Assembly: GCF_900094925.1 (NCBI RefSeq)
Contig: NZ_FMAY01000002.1
Location: 505,131-569,130, forward strand
Origin: Kosakonia oryzendophytica
GTDB taxonomy: Bacteria; Pseudomonadota; Gammaproteobacteria; Enterobacterales; Enterobacteriaceae
Length of the DNA: 64,000 bases
Direction of reading: 5' to 3'
Shown here: one piece after another, positions 32,597 to 41,516 of the stretch
How the letters are laid out: every line of letters begins with the position of its first letter
How positions within the stretch are numbered: the first letter of the stretch is position 1
Made by a program: the position numbers and the translations under genes
Notes under the pieces: model-generated
The model's input: the letters and a program-made list of their open reading frames with translations, nothing else
Told to the model about the DNA's origin: nothing
The model's database searches: none

Positions 32597-33447
32597 CGTT
32601 ATTCACCATGCTGCTGGTGCTGGCAGCAGAACGGTTGTTTAAACTGGGAGAACACTGGCAACTGGATCACCGTCTGGAAGGGCTGTTCCGGCGGGTAACA
32701 CACTATTCGATGTTAAGAACGCTGCTGATGGCGGCACTGGTGATGCTGGTTACCTTTTTGATCCTGCGTGCACTGTCGGGATTGTTTTTCAATGTTCCGC
32801 TGCTGGTGGTGTGGATCCTTATTAGTCTGTTGTGCATTGGCGCGGGGAAAGTCCGATTGCATTACCACGCCTATCTTAAAGCTGCGGCGCGTAACGACAG
32901 CCACGCCCATAACGCGATGGCCAATGAATTGACGTTAATCCACGGTGTGCCCCCGGGGTGTGATGAGCGTGATTTTTTGCGCGAGCTGCAAAACGCGCTC
33001 GTATGGATCAACTTCCGTTTTTATCTTGCGCCGCTGTTCTGGCTGATCGTCGGGGCTTCCTGTGGGCCGGTGCTGTTGGCGGGATATGCCTTTTTACGCG
33101 CCTGGCAATCATGGCTGGCGCGCTATCAGACGCCAACTGAGCGTCAACAATCCGGGATTGATGCGATCCTGCATGTGCTGGACTGGGTGCCGGTACGTCT
33201 GGCGGGGGTGGTGTACGCGCTGGTGGGGCATGGCGAGAAAGCCTTGCCAGCCTGGTTTGCCTCCCTTGGCGATCGCCACACATCGCAGTATCAGGTGCTG
33301 ACTCGCCTTGCGCAATTCTCACTGGCGCGCGAGCCGCATCTGGATAAAGTTGAAACGCCAAAAGCGGCTGTGTCGATGGCGAAGAAAACGTCGCTGGTGC
33401 TGGTGGTTGTGGTGGCACTGTTGACCATTTACGGCACGCTGATGTAG
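32593..33447 (+). CDS. ampE: Inner-membrane protein AmpE
   Basis: AmpE is an inner-membrane protein co-transcribed with ampD; a sensory role in beta-lactamase induction has been suggested but its biochemistry is unclear. It has 284 residues, as in E. coli. Hydrophobic segments lie at about residues 36-55, 63-82, 139-160 and at the extreme C-terminus ([17 protein letters not shown]). The ATG overlaps the ampD stop. It converges with the GH43 gene, leaving 16 bases between stops and no terminator. Confidence 0.95.
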   Translation: MTLFTMLLVLAAERLFKLGEHWQLDHRLEGLFRRVTHYSMLRTLLMAALVMLVTFLILRALSGLFFNVPLLVVWILISLLCIGAGKVRLHYHAYLKAAARNDSHAHNAMANELTLIHGVPPGCDERDFLRELQNALVWINFRFYLAPLFWLIVGASCGPVLLAGYAFLRAWQSWLARYQTPTERQQSGIDAILHVLDWVPVRLAGVVYALVGHGEKALPAWFASLGDRHTSQYQVLTRLAQFSLAREPHLDKVETPKAAVSMAKKTSLVLVVVVALLTIYGTLM

Positions 33448-33463
33448 TCAGCGCGCCGTCGTA

Positions 33464-34414
33464 TCACGCATGGTCCGCAGGTGGGATGCCGAAGTCAGGC
33501 ATCCCGTTTTCTTGCCAACGAACGAGCTTCAGGCGGGTATGGCGGTTTGGATCGTAGAGCGGGTCACCTTCGATGTCGGTGTAATTGCGTGCGTGGTATA
33601 CCAGCACGTCTTCCCCTTCCGGTGTCTGTGTAAAGCTGTTATGCCCGGGGCCATACTGATGGTTTTCATAGCTGGTTTTGAATACCGGCTGCGGCGCTTT
33701 ATGCCAGTTGGCCGGATCCTGTGGATTGGCAGCGATATCAATCCATAACAGTCCCATACAATAATTTTCATCGGTGGCACTGGCGGAGTAGCTGATAAAG
33801 AGCCTGTCGCCGTGGAACAGTACCGCCGGGCCTTCATTCACCAGAAAACCCCTGCACTCCCAGTCGAACTCCGGTTTACTTAACATTACCGGTTCGCCTT
33901 TGAGGGTCCACGGATTTTCCATTTCCGCCAGATAGAGGTTCGAATTACCCGCAATATCCGGCGCTTTTTGCGCCCACAGATACCAGCGTTTCCCCTGATG
34001 GACAAAGGTGGTCGCGTCCAGCGCGAAGGTATCAAACGGCGTTTTCACCTGACCTTTTTCAACCCACCGACCGGTTAGCGGATCGGCGTCGGTACACTCC
34101 AGAACGAACATGCGGTGTCGGAACATGTTCAGCTCATCCAGCGCTTTCGTCCATGTGGCGGCAAAATAGAGATACCATTTCCCATCAATATGATGCAGCT
34201 CCGGTGCCCAGATAAGCTCGCTCATTGGCCCGGTCTGCGGTTTACGCCATACCACCACACCGGCCGTCTGGCGTAGCCCTTCCAACGTACTGGCGCGGCG
34301 GATTTCCAGCCGGTCATACTCCGGCACCGAGGCGACAAAGTAGTAAACATTGTCATGGCGCAGAATATACGGGTCAGCGCGTTGTTCAATAAACGGGTTC
34401 GGCCAAGTGCTCAT
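33464..34414 (-). CDS. Glycoside hydrolase family 43 protein (probable arabinofuranosidase or xylosidase)
   Basis: This is a cytoplasmic five-bladed beta-propeller hydrolase of family GH43 with 316 residues and no signal peptide. The catalytic triad can be placed: general base D14 (QRADPYIL), pKa-modulating D133 (FALDATTF) and general acid E194 (LVNEGPAVLF). Short length and intracellular location suggest action on imported short arabino- or xylo-oligosaccharides; substrate is inferred, not shown. Its ATG overlaps by one base the stop of the upstream transporter gene (TAATG), so the two are coupled. I do not recall this pair at this locus in E. coli K-12, where aroP follows ampE directly. Confidence 0.85.
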   Translation of the reverse strand: MSTWPNPFIEQRADPYILRHDNVYYFVASVPEYDRLEIRRASTLEGLRQTAGVVVWRKPQTGPMSELIWAPELHHIDGKWYLYFAATWTKALDELNMFRHRMFVLECTDADPLTGRWVEKGQVKTPFDTFALDATTFVHQGKRWYLWAQKAPDIAGNSNLYLAEMENPWTLKGEPVMLSKPEFDWECRGFLVNEGPAVLFHGDRLFISYSASATDENYCMGLLWIDIAANPQDPANWHKAPQPVFKTSYENHQYGPGHNSFTQTPEGEDVLVYHARNYTDIEGDPLYDPNRHTRLKLVRWQENGMPDFGIPPADHA

Positions 34415-35820
34415 TATGCTTTCCTTACGTTGTCACCAGACGGCACATGCTGACGTTCGGTCAGTTCATGGTAGTTAATCCGGCGTTTTTCCAGATCATC
34501 CTGAATCCGTCTCATCGTTTCGCGGTCGACTTTCAGTAAACGGACGACGCCTGCCGTGATCAGGTAACCGACGCCAGGGATCACGGTAAAGAGCAGCATG
34601 ATGCCGTTAATTGCCGTGTCGCTTTGCTGTTTGGCGCCTGCGTCGTAGCCATACCACGAGAGCAGGAAGCCTACCATTGCGCCGGCTATCGCCAGCCCCA
34701 CTTTCAGGAAGAACAGGTTACCGGAGAAGCTGATGCCGGTAATGCGTTTCCCGGTTTTCCATTCACCGTAATCGTCCACATCAGCCATTAACGACCAGTG
34801 CAACGGTGAGGGGATCTGGTGCAGGATATTCAGCAGGAAGTAGAGCACCACAATCAGCGTCGTGGCGTGTGGGTCAAAGAAGTAGAACGCGCAGGAGAAA
34901 ATAGCCAGCACGATATTGGTCCAGAAGAAGACTTTCAGTTTGCACCAGCGGTCAGTCAGCACTTTCGCCAGCATACTGCCGAACATCATGCCCACCACGC
35001 CAAGGCTGATAAATAAAGTAGCAAAATGGGTGCTTTCTCCCATCACCCAGGTGACGTAGTACATGGTTGCCGCCATGCGGATAAAGCCGGGGCAAACGTT
35101 ACACAGCGTCAGCAACAAAATGCGCACCCACTGGTCATTTTTCCACACGTCTTTGAAGTCCTTTTTCAGGTCGTCATTGGTGGGAACGGCCGGGTGAATA
35201 CGTTCACGCACGGTGGAAAAGCAGAACAAAAACATACACATACCAATGAGTGCTAACACCGTCATCGCCATCTGGTAGCCTTTGGCTTTGTCTGCACCGC
35301 CGAACCATTCTGCCATTGGCAGCAGCGTCAAAGAGAGCAGCAGTGTAGCGATACCGACCATCACAAAACGGTACGACTGACAGGCAACGCGCTCTTTCGG
35401 ATCGTTGGTGATCACACCGCCCAGGGAGCAGTAGGGAATGTTGATCGCGGTATAGGTCAACGACAGCAGGAAGTAGGTGATAAACGCGTAGATCACCTTA
35501 CTGTTATAGGTCCAGTCGGGGGTAGTGAACATTAATACGCTGAAAACGGCATACGGCAAAGCTATCCACAGCAGCCATGGGCGAAAACGTCCATATTTAC
35601 TTTGCGTACGGTCGGCGAGGGCACCCATTAAAGGATCTGTCACCGCATCAATTACACGAATCGACAGCAGTAATACCCCGACCAGTGCAGGGGCGAGGCC
35701 GAAGATATCCGTGTAGAAGTAGTTAACAAACAACATGATGGCGCCAAAAATGATGTTACATCCGGCATCGCCCATGCCATAGCCAATCTTCTCTTTAACA
35801 GACAGCTTATTGTTGTCCAT
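34414..35820 (-). CDS. GPH-family sugar:cation symporter (MelB/YagG-like)
   Basis: This is a 12-helix major-facilitator transporter of the glycoside-pentoside-hexuronide family. It has 468 residues from the ATG at 35820, which has GGGAG eight bases upstream; an ATG five codons earlier lacks a site. Family signatures are clear: LSVKEKIGYGMGDAGCN at the N-terminus and the loop 2-3 motif DAVTDPLMGALADRTQSKYG. It probably imports the oligosaccharide cleaved by the downstream GH43 enzyme, as yagG-yagH do elsewhere in E. coli; substrate is inferred. No regulator is adjacent. Confidence 0.85.
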   Translation of the reverse strand: MDNNKLSVKEKIGYGMGDAGCNIIFGAIMLFVNYFYTDIFGLAPALVGVLLLSIRVIDAVTDPLMGALADRTQSKYGRFRPWLLWIALPYAVFSVLMFTTPDWTYNSKVIYAFITYFLLSLTYTAINIPYCSLGGVITNDPKERVACQSYRFVMVGIATLLLSLTLLPMAEWFGGADKAKGYQMAMTVLALIGMCMFLFCFSTVRERIHPAVPTNDDLKKDFKDVWKNDQWVRILLLTLCNVCPGFIRMAATMYYVTWVMGESTHFATLFISLGVVGMMFGSMLAKVLTDRWCKLKVFFWTNIVLAIFSCAFYFFDPHATTLIVVLYFLLNILHQIPSPLHWSLMADVDDYGEWKTGKRITGISFSGNLFFLKVGLAIAGAMVGFLLSWYGYDAGAKQQSDTAINGIMLLFTVIPGVGYLITAGVVRLLKVDRETMRRIQDDLEKRRINYHELTERQHVPSGDNVRKA

Positions 35821-35953
35821 TGCCGCTTCTCCCATTGAGATGTGGAAGAATTATTTGCCTGGAAATTTGACTTTGCGCAGCAGGATAAGGCCGCAGTGAT
35901 GGACAAAATGGCTATGTAAAAGAAAGTGTGAGGAAGGTAACACAGTGATAATA

Positions 35954-35977
35954 CCCCTCTCCCGAGCGGGAAAGGGG
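35954..35977. repeat. G+C-rich inverted repeat between transporter gene and aroP
   Basis: An 11-base arm (35954-35964) pairs with 35967-35977 with one mismatch, in the pattern CCCCTCTCCCG...CGGGAAAGGGG. There is no T-run on either strand. It resembles the short CCCTCTCCC-type palindromes scattered between genes in enterobacteria; assignment to such a family is inference. Confidence 0.5.
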
Positions 35978-35991
35978 TAAGAGGATAAGAA

Positions 35992-37362
35992 TTAATGCGC
36001 TTTTACGGCTTTAGCGTTTTTCTGTTTGAGCATGTAGCCGACGCCAAGAACCACAATCCATACCGGGATCAGCCATACCGAGATAGCCATACCTGGGGTC
36101 ATCAGCATGATCACCAGCACCGCAGCCATAAACAGCAGGCAGATCCAGTTGCCTAACGGGTAGAACAGCGCCGGGAAGCGCGGCGTCACACCTTGCAGCT
36201 GTTTCGCACGGCGGAAACGCATGTGCGCGAGGCTGATCATCGCCCAGTTGATCACCAGTGCGGATACCACCAGCGCCATCAACAGACCGAATGCTGACTC
36301 AGGCGCCAGGTAGTTGATCAGTACGCACAGTGCCGTCACGACCGCTGAGACCAGAATGGTGTTCACTGGCACGCCGCGTTTATCCACAGAGAGCAACGCT
36401 TTTGGTGCGTTACCCTGTTGCGCAAGACCGAACAGCATACGGCTGTTGCAGTAAACGCAGCTGTTGTACACCGACAGTGCAGCGGTCAGTACCACAATAT
36501 TCAACGCATTGGCTACAAACGTGTCGCCCAGTTCATGGAAGATCAGCACAAACGGGCTGGTATCCGCCGTTACGCGCGTCCACGGCAGCAGCGAGAGCAG
36601 TACCGCCAGCGAGCCCACATAGAAGATCAGAATACGGTAGATGACCTGGTTGGTGGCTTTGGGAATGCTCTGTTCCGGGTTGTCGGCTTCAGCGGCGGTA
36701 ATACCCACCAGTTCCAGGCCGCCGAAAGAGAACATAATGATAGCCATCATCATCACCAGTCCGGTAAAACCGTGCGGCAGGAAGCCGCCCTGTTCCCACA
36801 GGTTACGCACGGTCGCTTGCGGGCCGGCGCTGCCGCTAAACAGCAGCCAGCCGCCGAAGACGATCATGGCGACCACGGCGAAGACTTTAATGATGGCGAA
36901 CCAGAACTCCATTTCCCCAAACACTTTTACGTTGGTCAGGTTAATGGCGTTAATGATGACGAAGAAGGCGGCAGCGGAAGCCCACGTTGGGATCTCTGGC
37001 CACCAGAACTGAATGTATTTACCCACGGCGGTCAGTTCCGCCATGGCCACCAGCACATAGAGCACCCAGTAGTTCCAGCCGGAAGCAAAACCGGCAAAGC
37101 TCCCCCAATATTTGTAGGCAAAATGGCTGAATGAACCGGCAACCGGCTCTTCCACGACCATTTCACCGAGCTGACGCATGATCAGAAATGCAATAAAACC
37201 GGCAATGGCGTAGCCCAGAATAATACCCGGACCCGCGGACTGAATGACTGACGCGCTACCCAGAAACAGGCCAGTCCCGATAGCACCGCCCAGCGCGATA
37301 AGCTGAATATGGCGGTTCTTAAGGCCGCGCTTTAGCTGATCGCCGTGCTGTTGACCTTCCAT
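35992..37362 (-). CDS. aroP: Aromatic amino acid permease AroP
   Basis: This inner-membrane proton symporter of the amino acid-polyamine-organocation family imports phenylalanine, tyrosine and tryptophan. It has 456 residues with 12 hydrophobic helices. The family motif NRHIQLIALGGAIGTGLFLG begins at about residue 16, and TM8-loop residues (YNSCVYCNSRMLFGLA) are intact. AGGTTTC lies upstream of the ATG. Two TyrR boxes lie 46-86 bases upstream, fitting TyrR repression as in E. coli. Confidence 0.97.
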   Translation of the reverse strand: MEGQQHGDQLKRGLKNRHIQLIALGGAIGTGLFLGSASVIQSAGPGIILGYAIAGFIAFLIMRQLGEMVVEEPVAGSFSHFAYKYWGSFAGFASGWNYWVLYVLVAMAELTAVGKYIQFWWPEIPTWASAAAFFVIINAINLTNVKVFGEMEFWFAIIKVFAVVAMIVFGGWLLFSGSAGPQATVRNLWEQGGFLPHGFTGLVMMMAIIMFSFGGLELVGITAAEADNPEQSIPKATNQVIYRILIFYVGSLAVLLSLLPWTRVTADTSPFVLIFHELGDTFVANALNIVVLTAALSVYNSCVYCNSRMLFGLAQQGNAPKALLSVDKRGVPVNTILVSAVVTALCVLINYLAPESAFGLLMALVVSALVINWAMISLAHMRFRRAKQLQGVTPRFPALFYPLGNWICLLFMAAVLVIMLMTPGMAISVWLIPVWIVVLGVGYMLKQKNAKAVKAH

Positions 37363-37407
37363 TATGAAACCTCGTGTGTGGTTGTTATGTATACGCTGTC
37401 GTTTGCG

Positions 37408-37448
37408 TGTAAGCGATAAATTCCATTTTTTGTAGTTTTTAGTTTACG
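37408..37448 (-). promoter_or_regulatory. Tandem TyrR boxes controlling aroP
   Basis: The strong box TGTAGT-N6-TTTACG (37431-37448) fits the TyrR consensus TGTAAA-N6-TTTACA. A weaker box TGTAAG-N6-ATTCCA (37408-37425) lies 23 bp away centre to centre, the usual strong/weak spacing for tyrosine-dependent repression. Confidence 0.7.
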
Positions 37449-37648
37449 AAATGTTGAAGCGAATTTTCGTCCATCCCTTTCGTATGGCTCAGAATAGTGG
37501 TAAGCGCCGGGGAATGCATCTGCTTTATGAAGGTCTAATGACGACCTGGTGAAAAAGAAACCATTTGTCAGTAACCCGCCTGTAACCATTCTTAAGTAAA
37601 ACTAATAAGTTATGCAATTTATGTGAATATAAATTCAGTTATTTATTA

Positions 37649-37662
37649 ACTGAATCGGTTCA
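37649..37662 (+). promoter_or_regulatory. Candidate Cra operator upstream of pdhR
   Basis: ACTGAATCGGTTCA matches every position of the Cra consensus RSTGAAWCSNTHHW as I recall it and is nearly palindromic. It lies about 240 bases before pdhR. Binding is inferred. Confidence 0.5.
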
Positions 37663-37851
37663 TATGCCTTAATTATCGTTTCAGGAAAGTTAAAACTGCC
37701 TCTTTCGTGGTAAACGGGTCATTTGTGCAAGGTTACATCTTTGAAACGTCATTTCTGTAACATTGTTAAAATGTGCGTGGTTTCCTGATTTCAATCAAAA
37801 CCTGTATGGACATAAGGTGAATACTTTGTTACTTTAGCGTCACGAACATGA

Positions 37852-37868
37852 AATTGGTAAGACCAATT
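37852..37868 (+). promoter_or_regulatory. PdhR operator
   Basis: AATTGGTAAGACCAATT is a perfect 7-bp inverted repeat matching the PdhR site ATTGGTNNNACCAAT. It ends 31 bases before the pdhR ATG, where it can repress pdhR-aceEF-lpd; pyruvate releases PdhR. Confidence 0.88.
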
Positions 37869-37899
37869 GACTCTGGGCGAATGGTAGAGACAAGGAACA

Positions 37900-38664
37900 A
37901 TGGCCTACAGTAAAATCCGCCAACCAAAACTCTCCGATGTGATTGAGCAACAACTGGAGTTTTTGATTCTTGAAGGGACATTACGTCCCGGTGAAAAATT
38001 GCCTCCAGAGCGCGAGCTGGCTAAACAGTTCGATGTTTCTCGTCCTTCACTGCGTGAGGCCATCCAGCGGCTCGAAGCGAAAGGTTTGCTGCTTCGTCGT
38101 CAGGGTGGTGGAACCTTTGTCCAGAGCAGTCTGTGGCAGAGCTTTAGCGACCCGCTGGTCGAGCTCCTGACCGATCATCCCGAATCCCAGTTTGACCTGC
38201 TTGAAACTCGCCACGCGCTGGAAGGCATTGCCGCCTATTACGCCGCGCTCCGTAGCACCGATGAAGACAAGGTACGTATTGGCGAACTGCATCAGGCGAT
38301 TGAGCTGGCGCAGCAGTCGGGCGATCTGGATGCTGAGTCCGATGCTGTCGTGCAGTATCAAATTGCCGTCACCGAGGCGGCGCATAATGTGGTGCTGCTG
38401 CATCTGCTACGCTGCATGGAGCCCATGTTGGCGCAAAACGTTCGTCAGAACTTCGAATTGCTGTACGCACGCCGTGAGATGCTCCCGCTGGTTAGCAGTC
38501 ACCGTTCCAGTATTTTCGCGGCGATCATGGCCGGGCAACCGGAAGAAGCGCGCGAAGCGTCGCATCGTCACCTGGCGTTTATTGAAGAGATTTTGCTGGA
38601 TCGCAGCCGCGAGCAGAGCCGTCGTGAACGCTCGCTTCGTCGGTTGGAGCAGAGAAAGAATTAA
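37900..38664 (+). CDS. pdhR: Pyruvate dehydrogenase complex repressor PdhR
   Basis: PdhR is a GntR-family (FadR subgroup) repressor released by pyruvate. It has 254 residues, as in E. coli. The winged helix-turn-helix occupies about residues 9-75 ([20 protein letters not shown] then [17 protein letters not shown]), and the C-terminal all-helical FCD domain senses the ligand. CAAGGAAC lies upstream of the ATG. Its own operator is just upstream. It is the first gene of pdhR-aceE-aceF-lpd. Confidence 0.97.
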   Translation: MAYSKIRQPKLSDVIEQQLEFLILEGTLRPGEKLPPERELAKQFDVSRPSLREAIQRLEAKGLLLRRQGGGTFVQSSLWQSFSDPLVELLTDHPESQFDLLETRHALEGIAAYYAALRSTDEDKVRIGELHQAIELAQQSGDLDAESDAVVQYQIAVTEAAHNVVLLHLLRCMEPMLAQNVRQNFELLYARREMLPLVSSHRSSIFAAIMAGQPEEAREASHRHLAFIEEILLDRSREQSRRERSLRRLEQRKN

Positions 38665-38738
38665 TATTTTCTGGTGCAGTTTGTACCGGAAGAGTTGTAA
38701 CACCAGCGCCAAACTTTAGCGCGCGGCAACTAAACGCA

Positions 38739-38798
38739 GAACCTGTCTTATTGCACTTTTGTTGTTCAGTCATGATGAGAATGCAATGGGACAGGTTC
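38739..38798 (+). other. Long stem-loop in the aceE leader
   Basis: GAACCTGTC-TT-ATTGCA (38739-38755) pairs with TGCAAT-GG-GACAGGTTC (38782-38798): 17 continuous base pairs counting two T-G wobbles, with a 26-nt loop. It ends 40 bases before the aceE ATG. There is no T-run, so it is not an intrinsic terminator. My memory of the E. coli leader suggests the outer arms are conserved. Confidence 0.7.
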
Positions 38799-38838
38799 CA
38801 GACAAATCAACGTATTAGATAGATAAGGAATACCCCCC

Positions 38839-41502
38839 ATGTCAGAACGTTTCCAAAATGACGTGGATCCGATCGAAACTCGCGACTGGCTACAGGCGAT
38901 CGAATCGGTCATCCGTGAAGAAGGTGTTGAGCGTGCTCAGTATCTGATTGACCAGCTCCTTTCTGAAGCCCGCAAAGGCGGCGTGAAAGTGGCAGCTGGC
39001 ACAGGGGCGAGCAACTATGTAAACACTATTGCCGTTGAAGATGAACCGGAATACCCGGGCAATCTGGAACTGGAACGCCGTATTCGTTCAGCTATCCGCT
39101 GGAACGCAATCATGACCGTTCTGCGTGCGTCCAAAAAAGACCTCGAACTGGGCGGCCACATGGCTTCCTTCCAGTCTTCTGCGACTGTTTATGAAGTCTG
39201 CTTCAACCACTTCTTCCGTGCCCGCAACGAGAAAGACGGCGGCGACCTGGTGTACTTCCAGGGCCATATCTCTCCGGGCATCTACGCGCGTGCGTTCCTG
39301 GAAGGTCGTCTGACTGAAGAGCAGATGAATAACTTCCGTCAGGAAGTTCACGGTAAAGGGCTGTCGTCTTACCCGCACCCGAAACTGATGCCGGAATTCT
39401 GGCAGTTCCCGACCGTATCCATGGGTCTGGGCCCGATTGGCGCTATCTACCAGGCGAAATTCCTGAAATATCTGGAACACCGTGGCCTGAAAGATACCTC
39501 TGAACAAACCGTTTACGCTTTCCTGGGCGACGGTGAAATGGATGAGCCGGAATCTAAAGGCGCTATCACCATCGCAACCCGTGAAAAACTGGACAACCTG
39601 TGCTTCATCATCAACTGTAACTTACAGCGTCTTGATGGCCCGGTTACCGGCAACGGCAAAATTATCAACGAACTGGAAGGCATCTTCAGCGGTGCTGGCT
39701 GGAACGTAATCAAAGTCATGTGGGGTTCCCGTTGGGACGAACTGCTGCGTAAAGACACCAGCGGCAAACTGATCCAACTGATGAACGAAACCGTTGACGG
39801 CGACTACCAGACCTTCAAATCCAAAGACGGCGCTTACGTGCGTGAGCACTTCTTCGGCAAATACCCGGAAACCGCAGCGCTGGTTGCTGACTGGACTGAT
39901 GATCAGATTTGGGCGCTTAACCGTGGCGGCCACGATCCGAAGAAAATTTACGCTGCACTGAAAAAAGCGCGTGAAACCAAAGGTAAAGCGACCGTTATCC
40001 TCGCCCACACCATCAAAGGTTACGGCATGGGTGATACCGCAGAAGGTAAAAACATCGCTCACCAGGTGAAGAAAATGAACATGGACGGCGTGCGTTATAT
40101 CCGCGACCGTTTCAATGTACCTGTCACCGACGAGCAGGTTGAAAACCTCTCTTACATCACCTTCCCGGAAGGGTCTGAAGAGCACAAATACCTGCACGAA
40201 CGTCGCCAGGCGCTGAAAGGCTACCTGCCGTCACGTCAGCCGAACTTCACCGAGAAACTTGATCTGCCGGCTCTGGAAGACTTCTCTCAGCTGCTGGAAG
40301 AGCAGAACAAAGAGATCTCCACCACTATCGCTTTCGTTCGTGCCCTGAACGTGATGCTGAAGAACAAATCGATCAAAGATCGTCTGGTTCCGATCATTGC
40401 CGATGAAGCGCGTACGTTCGGTATGGAAGGTCTGTTCCGTCAGATTGGTATCTACAGCCCGAACGGTCAGCAGTACACCCCGCAGGACCGTGAGCAGGTT
40501 GCTTACTACAAAGAAGACGAAAAAGGTCAGATTCTGCAGGAAGGTATCAACGAACTGGGTGCTGGCGCATCCTGGCTGGCGGCTGCGACCTCTTACAGCA
40601 CCAACAACCTGCCGATGATTCCGTTCTACATCTACTACTCCATGTTCGGGTTCCAGCGTATCGGCGACCTGTGCTGGCAGGCAGGCGACCAGCAGGCTCG
40701 CGGCTTCCTGGTTGGCGGTACCTCCGGTCGTACCACCCTGAACGGTGAAGGTCTGCAGCACGAAGATGGTCACAGCCACATTCAGTCGCTGACTATTCCG
40801 AACTGTATCTCTTACGACCCGTCTTACGCGTACGAAGTGGCTGTCATCATGCACGATGGCCTGGAGCGTATGTACGGTGAAAAACAAGAGAACGTTTACT
40901 ACTACATCACCACGCTGAACGAAAACTACCACATGCCAGCGATGCCGGAAGGCGCCGAGGAAGGTATCCGTAAAGGTATCTACAAACTCGAAACCGTTGA
41001 AGGCAGCAAAGGTAAAGTTCAGCTGCTGGGCTCCGGTTCTATTCTGCGTCACGTGCGTGAAGCAGCACAGATCCTGGCGAAAGATTACGGCGTCGGTTCT
41101 GACGTCTACAGCGTAACTTCCTTCACTGAACTGGCGCGTGATGGCCAGGATTGTGAACGCTGGAACATGCTGCACCCGCTGGAAACCCCGCGTGTACCGT
41201 ACATCGCCCAGGTGATGAACGATGCTCCGGCTGTAGCGTCTACTGACTATATGAAACTGTTCGCCGAGCAGGTTCGTACTTATGTACCGGCTGATGATTA
41301 CCGCGTACTGGGTACGGATGGCTTCGGTCGCTCCGACAGCCGTGAAAACCTGCGTCACCACTTCGAAGTTGATGCTTCTTACGTGGTCGTTGCAGCACTG
41401 GGCGAACTGGCTAAACGTGGCGAAATCGACAAGAAAGTGGTAGCGGAAGCCATCACCAAATTCAACATCGATGCAGAAAAAGTTAACCCGCGTCTGGCGT
41501 AA
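38839..41502 (+). CDS. aceE: Pyruvate dehydrogenase E1 component AceE
   Basis: This is the thiamine diphosphate-dependent decarboxylase of the pyruvate dehydrogenase complex. It has 887 residues, as in E. coli (homodimeric E1 type). The thiamine motif starts at G230-D-G ([12 protein letters not shown]) and ends near [10 protein letters not shown]. The N-terminal segment (about residues 1-45) that docks onto AceF, the [20 protein letters not shown] active-site loop and the C-terminal transketolase-like domain are intact. AAGGAAT lies upstream. It ends 14 bases before aceF. Confidence 0.98.
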   Translation: MSERFQNDVDPIETRDWLQAIESVIREEGVERAQYLIDQLLSEARKGGVKVAAGTGASNYVNTIAVEDEPEYPGNLELERRIRSAIRWNAIMTVLRASKKDLELGGHMASFQSSATVYEVCFNHFFRARNEKDGGDLVYFQGHISPGIYARAFLEGRLTEEQMNNFRQEVHGKGLSSYPHPKLMPEFWQFPTVSMGLGPIGAIYQAKFLKYLEHRGLKDTSEQTVYAFLGDGEMDEPESKGAITIATREKLDNLCFIINCNLQRLDGPVTGNGKIINELEGIFSGAGWNVIKVMWGSRWDELLRKDTSGKLIQLMNETVDGDYQTFKSKDGAYVREHFFGKYPETAALVADWTDDQIWALNRGGHDPKKIYAALKKARETKGKATVILAHTIKGYGMGDTAEGKNIAHQVKKMNMDGVRYIRDRFNVPVTDEQVENLSYITFPEGSEEHKYLHERRQALKGYLPSRQPNFTEKLDLPALEDFSQLLEEQNKEISTTIAFVRALNVMLKNKSIKDRLVPIIADEARTFGMEGLFRQIGIYSPNGQQYTPQDREQVAYYKEDEKGQILQEGINELGAGASWLAAATSYSTNNLPMIPFYIYYSMFGFQRIGDLCWQAGDQQARGFLVGGTSGRTTLNGEGLQHEDGHSHIQSLTIPNCISYDPSYAYEVAVIMHDGLERMYGEKQENVYYYITTLNENYHMPAMPEGAEEGIRKGIYKLETVEGSKGKVQLLGSGSILRHVREAAQILAKDYGVGSDVYSVTSFTELARDGQDCERWNMLHPLETPRVPYIAQVMNDAPAVASTDYMKLFAEQVRTYVPADDYRVLGTDGFGRSDSRENLRHHFEVDASYVVVAALGELAKRGEIDKKVVAEAITKFNIDAEKVNPRLA

Positions 41503-41516
41503 GAGGTAAAGAGATA

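Larger units (their letters stand above)
37363..37899. other. aroP-pdhR divergent regulatory region
   Basis: These 537 bases separate aroP and pdhR. They hold the TyrR box pair (37408-37448), a small AGGTC-7-GACCT dyad (37531-37547), a Cra-consensus match (37649-37662), AT-rich DNA, and the PdhR palindrome (37852-37868). I see no credible gene in it. Confidence 0.7.

Noticed and set aside
35954-35977. Hairpin after aroP as an intrinsic terminator
   Set aside because: Neither strand has a T-run after the stem; it is listed only as an inverted repeat.
36380-36388. Perfect DnaA box TTATCCACA
   Set aside because: It lies inside the aroP coding sequence as codons of a conserved VDKRG stretch, with no other boxes or AT-rich DNA nearby; a single 9-mer is expected by chance.
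37362-37589. 75-codon reverse frame joining the start of aroP
   Set aside because: It overlaps the TyrR boxes and promoter region of aroP, has no ribosome site and shows no protein-like composition.
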